The notes beneath the pieces were generated by a model. The model was not told the origin of the DNA, ran no database searches, and saw nothing but the letters and a program-made list of their open reading frames with translations. Shown piece after piece: positions 61,606 to 64,000 of a stretch of 64,000 bases of DNA (the first letter of the stretch is position 1; every line of letters begins with the position of its first letter). Source of the DNA: Druceiella hillmani (lineage: Eukaryota; Arthropoda; Insecta; Lepidoptera; Hepialidae). The stretch spans positions 3,542,501 to 3,606,500 of the forward strand of contig JAYKKI010000077.1 of assembly GCA_039881145.1 (NCBI GenBank), written 5' to 3'. Both the position numbers and the translations under genes were made by a program.

Positions 61606-62960
61606 TATAGTGTATGGTATAGTGGAAAATGCACATTCTAACCTCATTGAGAGGGACTTTTTATTAGTTGTATATATACGTATGAACAATAAGGATATTT
61701 ATTCATCATAATTATAAGTTAAATCGTGACATGTAAAAATACTTTAATAGTACTTGAAAAAGATAAAATAAAATGAAAATGATTAAAATTCTGATTTGTG
61801 TAATGCGCAGCTGAAGTTTACTTTCTATCGAAATTTAATTTTTTCTGGGCTTTTTTATACTCTTTAGTTCTGGTTCATTATTCGTTTCACTTTCCAAAAA
61901 ATAATAAATATTGGCCATAATTTATCTGGCCATCCATAAATTGTCACATTAGCCATTTATCTACATCGTATCATAATCGCACTTGTGTGTCGATGCAACA
62001 TTGAATCTTCTCACCTGCAGGAAATGACGTGACCCCAACTTTTTGTGCTTTTGGGAAACGGCATGGAAGATACCCAGCAATTTCACTATTTTATTGTAAA
62101 CATTTTCGTTATATAAATTACATAAAATCAATAAATTGATACACGTGTCTAATATCGTACCTATTTCAAAACACTTCAATTAGCCACACAAGATAACATC
62201 TTGAGTATCTGTAATTATGTATGCAGTCAAATAATGAGTTAACTGACTACGTAAATTCCTTCGACTTGTTTACAGAATACTTTACGTCTACACTGGATAA
62301 AAAAAATCACGTGTTGTAGACACTGATACCAAATGTTTTTCTTTTATCCAGTGAAAAGGTATTGACGTACTGGAAATAGCCCCGCCCTTCTTGGTACTGT
62401 ACATTGCGTAGATATGCAGAAAATAATGCTTTCATCTATAGAAAAATATATTTGTTTCTATCTCGTTTTATTGAACAAATGCGAAAAGTGACTGAAGGTA
62501 ATTTCTGTATTTGAGGTGACTTGATAATGTATAGAAATAAAACTGGAACATTGTATTTTATTTTTTGGCCAAGTTTGAAAACTATTCGTCAAAAGTTATT
62601 TTCTCATGCCGGAGAAAATTTCATTCGTACATAAATATATACATGTATACTTACGTGTATTCATTTACGTATACATAAATTTTCAATTGATACATTTTTT
62701 CAAATCAATTTATGCATGATCGGTAGGGATGTATTGAAATTTTCTACATTAGGTGGCCCCTTTCTTGACACTTGCATATCGACTGAGAAGTGTTTTTTTT
62801 AACAGTTTTTAACAATCGAGAAGTATCAAAAAGTACTAATATCAGTTGATAATCTTTTAGATATTTGTGACTTTTTATCGCTTCAAAATAATCGAGAAGT
62901 GACAATAAGTAATAATAACAATTGAGAAGTATACTTTTCAGCCCTTTATGTAAATCGATC
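61606..62960. other. AT-rich DNA, no supported gene
   Basis: A perfect 12-bp inverted repeat (cactggataaaa, 62291-62302, with 62342-62353) encloses 39 bp. No coding region recognised. Confidence 0.55.
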
Positions 62961-62963
62961 CTC

Positions 62964-63003
62964 TTTACGTAGATCCAATGATCTCTTTTACGTAGATCCA
63001 ATG
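62964..63003. repeat. 17-bp direct repeat, 23-bp period
   Basis: 'tttacgtagatccaatg' at 62964-62980 is repeated exactly at 62987-63003. The repeat overlaps the possible splice donor of the candidate exon to its right. Confidence 0.95.
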
Positions 63004-63182
63004 CTAGTCACGGCTCCTTGAACTGAGGGGATGACCACTTTGTTATCGCGACCTTGACAAAAGAGCATGAGAATTCTTGTTATCTTTCCTTGCCGGTTTG
63101 CCGACTCCGAATGACCTCTAACAATTTTCGGGTCGAACAAGTCAAGTATTCTCAGAAATCCTGGACAGGCCGAATTACGCAT
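62992..63182 (-). CDS. Candidate first coding exon, unidentified
   Basis: Minus-strand ATG at 63182 opens a frame of 64 codons beginning MRNSACPGFLRILDLFDP and containing KIVRGHSESANRQGK, ILMLFCQGRDNKVV and SVQGAVTSIG. The composition is balanced (G, R, D, S, V, C), the base composition is clearly higher in G+C than the neighbourhood, and the upstream 150 bp (63183-63330) is also complex, like a 5' untranslated region or promoter. A possible splice donor (TAC|GTAAAA) sits at about 62993, just before the in-frame stop. I do not recognise the protein. Alternatives are a transposon-derived exon or a degraded gene. The best host-exon candidate here by composition. Confidence 0.35.
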
Positions 63183-63545
63183 TAGTGTTTAAATAACAGA
63201 CAGAGTGACAGATGGCTGCTAAATGAGTAGACACAGTGACAGCTGACAGATGATCGAAGGAATGGACCGAAGGCAAACAAGTGTGAACTTTTTCCGCGTC
63301 TCTGCTAATTCAGATCCTCTAGAGAAGACGGTAATGTGCATAAGGATAAAAATTCAATAAAATATTTTAATTCGTTTATCCATATCTTTATAATTTCTTT
63401 TTGTGCGTCATAAACCGTTAAAACGAAAGATAATTTTACAGCTATATCATTTCTAAGAAAAAAAGGTACTAGCTAAGTTTACCCGCACCTACCCTCGCAC
63501 GCATCTTTGATTAAATTTTTTTAATTTACACGAATTACATGAATT
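63183..63545. other. Complex non-coding DNA upstream of candidate exon, then AT-rich
   Basis: 63190-63330 contains repeated 'gacag...tgacag' words (gacagacagagtgacagatgg, cagtgacagctgacagatg) and could be the 5' region of the exon at 62992-63182. The rest shows nothing. Confidence 0.35.
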
Positions 63546-63548
63546 TAC

Positions 63549-63685
63549 TGTTAGAATTAATATCAAAATAATGTATTTAATGTACTACTAGCGCCTTCTA
63601 TGTGGTATCGTTTGTAACTACCTACCTAAGGTTAATATTAAGAAATAAATTTAGCCTTTGATCAACTACCATACACGTTCTATTA
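63549..63685 (+). mobile_element. 5' LTR of a Copia-type retrotransposon
   Basis: Starts TGTTAGAATTAA and ends TTCTATTA; the ends TGTTAGAA/TTCTATTA are imperfect inverted copies, as in LTRs. An AATAAA polyadenylation signal lies at 63644-63649. The end abuts the primer-binding site directly. At 137 bp it is short for the superfamily but workable. The partner LTR lies outside the window. Confidence 0.8.
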
Positions 63686-63700
63686 GGTTATGCGCCCAGA
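63686..63700 (+). promoter_or_regulatory. Primer-binding site, initiator-Met tRNA (internal) type
   Basis: GGTTATGCGCCCAGA differs at one base from GGTTATGGGCCCAG, the sequence complementary to the anticodon arm of initiator methionine tRNA. Drosophila copia primes reverse transcription from that internal tRNA fragment. It lies immediately 3' of the LTR end. Confidence 0.85.
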
Positions 63701-63746
63701 CCCACATTTGCTAAAATCTTTTTGATTTTTTCGTGCGAAAGTAACT

Positions 63747-64000
63747 ATGTCGACGTCGGGGTACTTAGTAAATGTGCCGAAACTCAAAGGACGCGAAAAC
63801 GACGATTGGGCGTTTGCAACAAGTAATTTCTTGTTACTTGAAGGCATTGACATTGAAAATGTACAGGCAACTATCAGTGAATCTGAGAAGAAAAAAGCTA
63901 AAGCAAAACTCGTTATGACAATTGACTGTTCATTATATGTGCATATAAAAAGTGAAACTACAGTGAACGGTGTGTGGAAGAAATTAAAACAGTTATTTGA
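63747..64000 (+). CDS. gag: Copia-type gag polyprotein, 5' part (cut by window edge)
   Basis: ATG at 63747 opens an uninterrupted frame of 84 codons to the window end, beginning MSTSGYLVNVPKLKGREN. Recognisable Copia gag N-terminal features are 'VPKLKGRENDDWAFA' (Y/F-xxW-type gag start), 'LLLEGI', the spaced 'KAKAKLVMTIDCSLYVHI' helix and 'VNGVWKKLKQLF' (the W-xxL-xxxF element). Gag forms the virus-like particle and, in full elements, continues through a zinc knuckle into protease, integrase and RT-RNase H; these lie beyond the edge. The start is fixed by its position 46 bp after the primer site and by the domain beginning at residue 1. No stop or shift is seen, so the copy may be young. Codon use is less AT-biased than the flanks. 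Confidence 0.88.
   Translation, partial: MSTSGYLVNVPKLKGRENDDWAFATSNFLLLEGIDIENVQATISESEKKKAKAKLVMTIDCSLYVHIKSETTVNGVWKKLKQLF

Noticed and set aside
1..64000. Endogenous viral sequences
   Set aside because: I saw no recognisable viral replication, capsid or envelope gene; the only capsid-type frame is the Copia gag of an LTR retrotransposon.

Overview
The window looks like AT-rich, gene-poor nuclear DNA of an insect, most probably a moth or butterfly. Support comes from tRNA-derived SINEs, copies of a repeat family I recognise as common in lepidopteran genomes (tail motif 'gacagac...gatcctataagggttccgt...ggtacggaaccctaaaa'), RTE-like and Jockey/CR1-like LINE relics, mariner relics, and a Copia-type LTR retrotransposon entering at the right edge. 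There is no bacterial organisation: no long ORFs, operons, rRNA, tRNA gene or CRISPR array. The assignment to Lepidoptera rests on family recognition, not on a host gene.

Layout. 0-13 kb: almost featureless AT-rich DNA with a SINE fragment, one copy of a small structured repeat (family S), an LTR-like promoter block near 11.2 kb and several short perfect hairpins. 14-25 kb: a mariner transposase relic (17.25-17.60 kb, minus), a possible two-exon membrane-protein gene (18.49-17.91 kb, minus), an RTE-like relic (19.2-19.4 kb) and a longer RTE-like reverse transcriptase relic (24.4-23.7 kb, minus). 25-36 kb: SINE copies, a lepidopteran repeat, and an 816-bp element with long terminal inverted repeats flanked by TATA (33,647-34,462). 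36-48 kb: a second, internally deleted mariner (37.84-38.45 kb), a second SINE type sharing the same tRNA-like head (40.3-40.5 kb), a nearly complete SINE (42.1-42.3 kb), more family S copies, a candidate solo LTR (46.2-46.4 kb) and another RTE-like relic (47.2-46.8 kb, minus). 48-62 kb: sparse DNA with exact local duplications, perfect hairpins, a minisatellite and a Jockey/CR1-like LINE relic (61.1-61.6 kb). 63-64 kb: a candidate first exon (minus) and the 5' end of a Copia element: 137-bp LTR, initiator-Met tRNA-type primer site and an open gag frame running off the edge.

Nothing here forms a working pathway. The only frame that looks intact and functional is the Copia gag at the edge. All other transposon coding sequence is broken by stops, shifts and deletions. 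The most distinctive non-coding signal is the repeated occurrence of short perfect or near-perfect inverted repeats with small loops, at least seven sites. In one case another copy of the same repeat family lacks one arm, which points to local inverted duplication (template switching) rather than to an ancient element. No complete host gene can be confirmed from this window alone.
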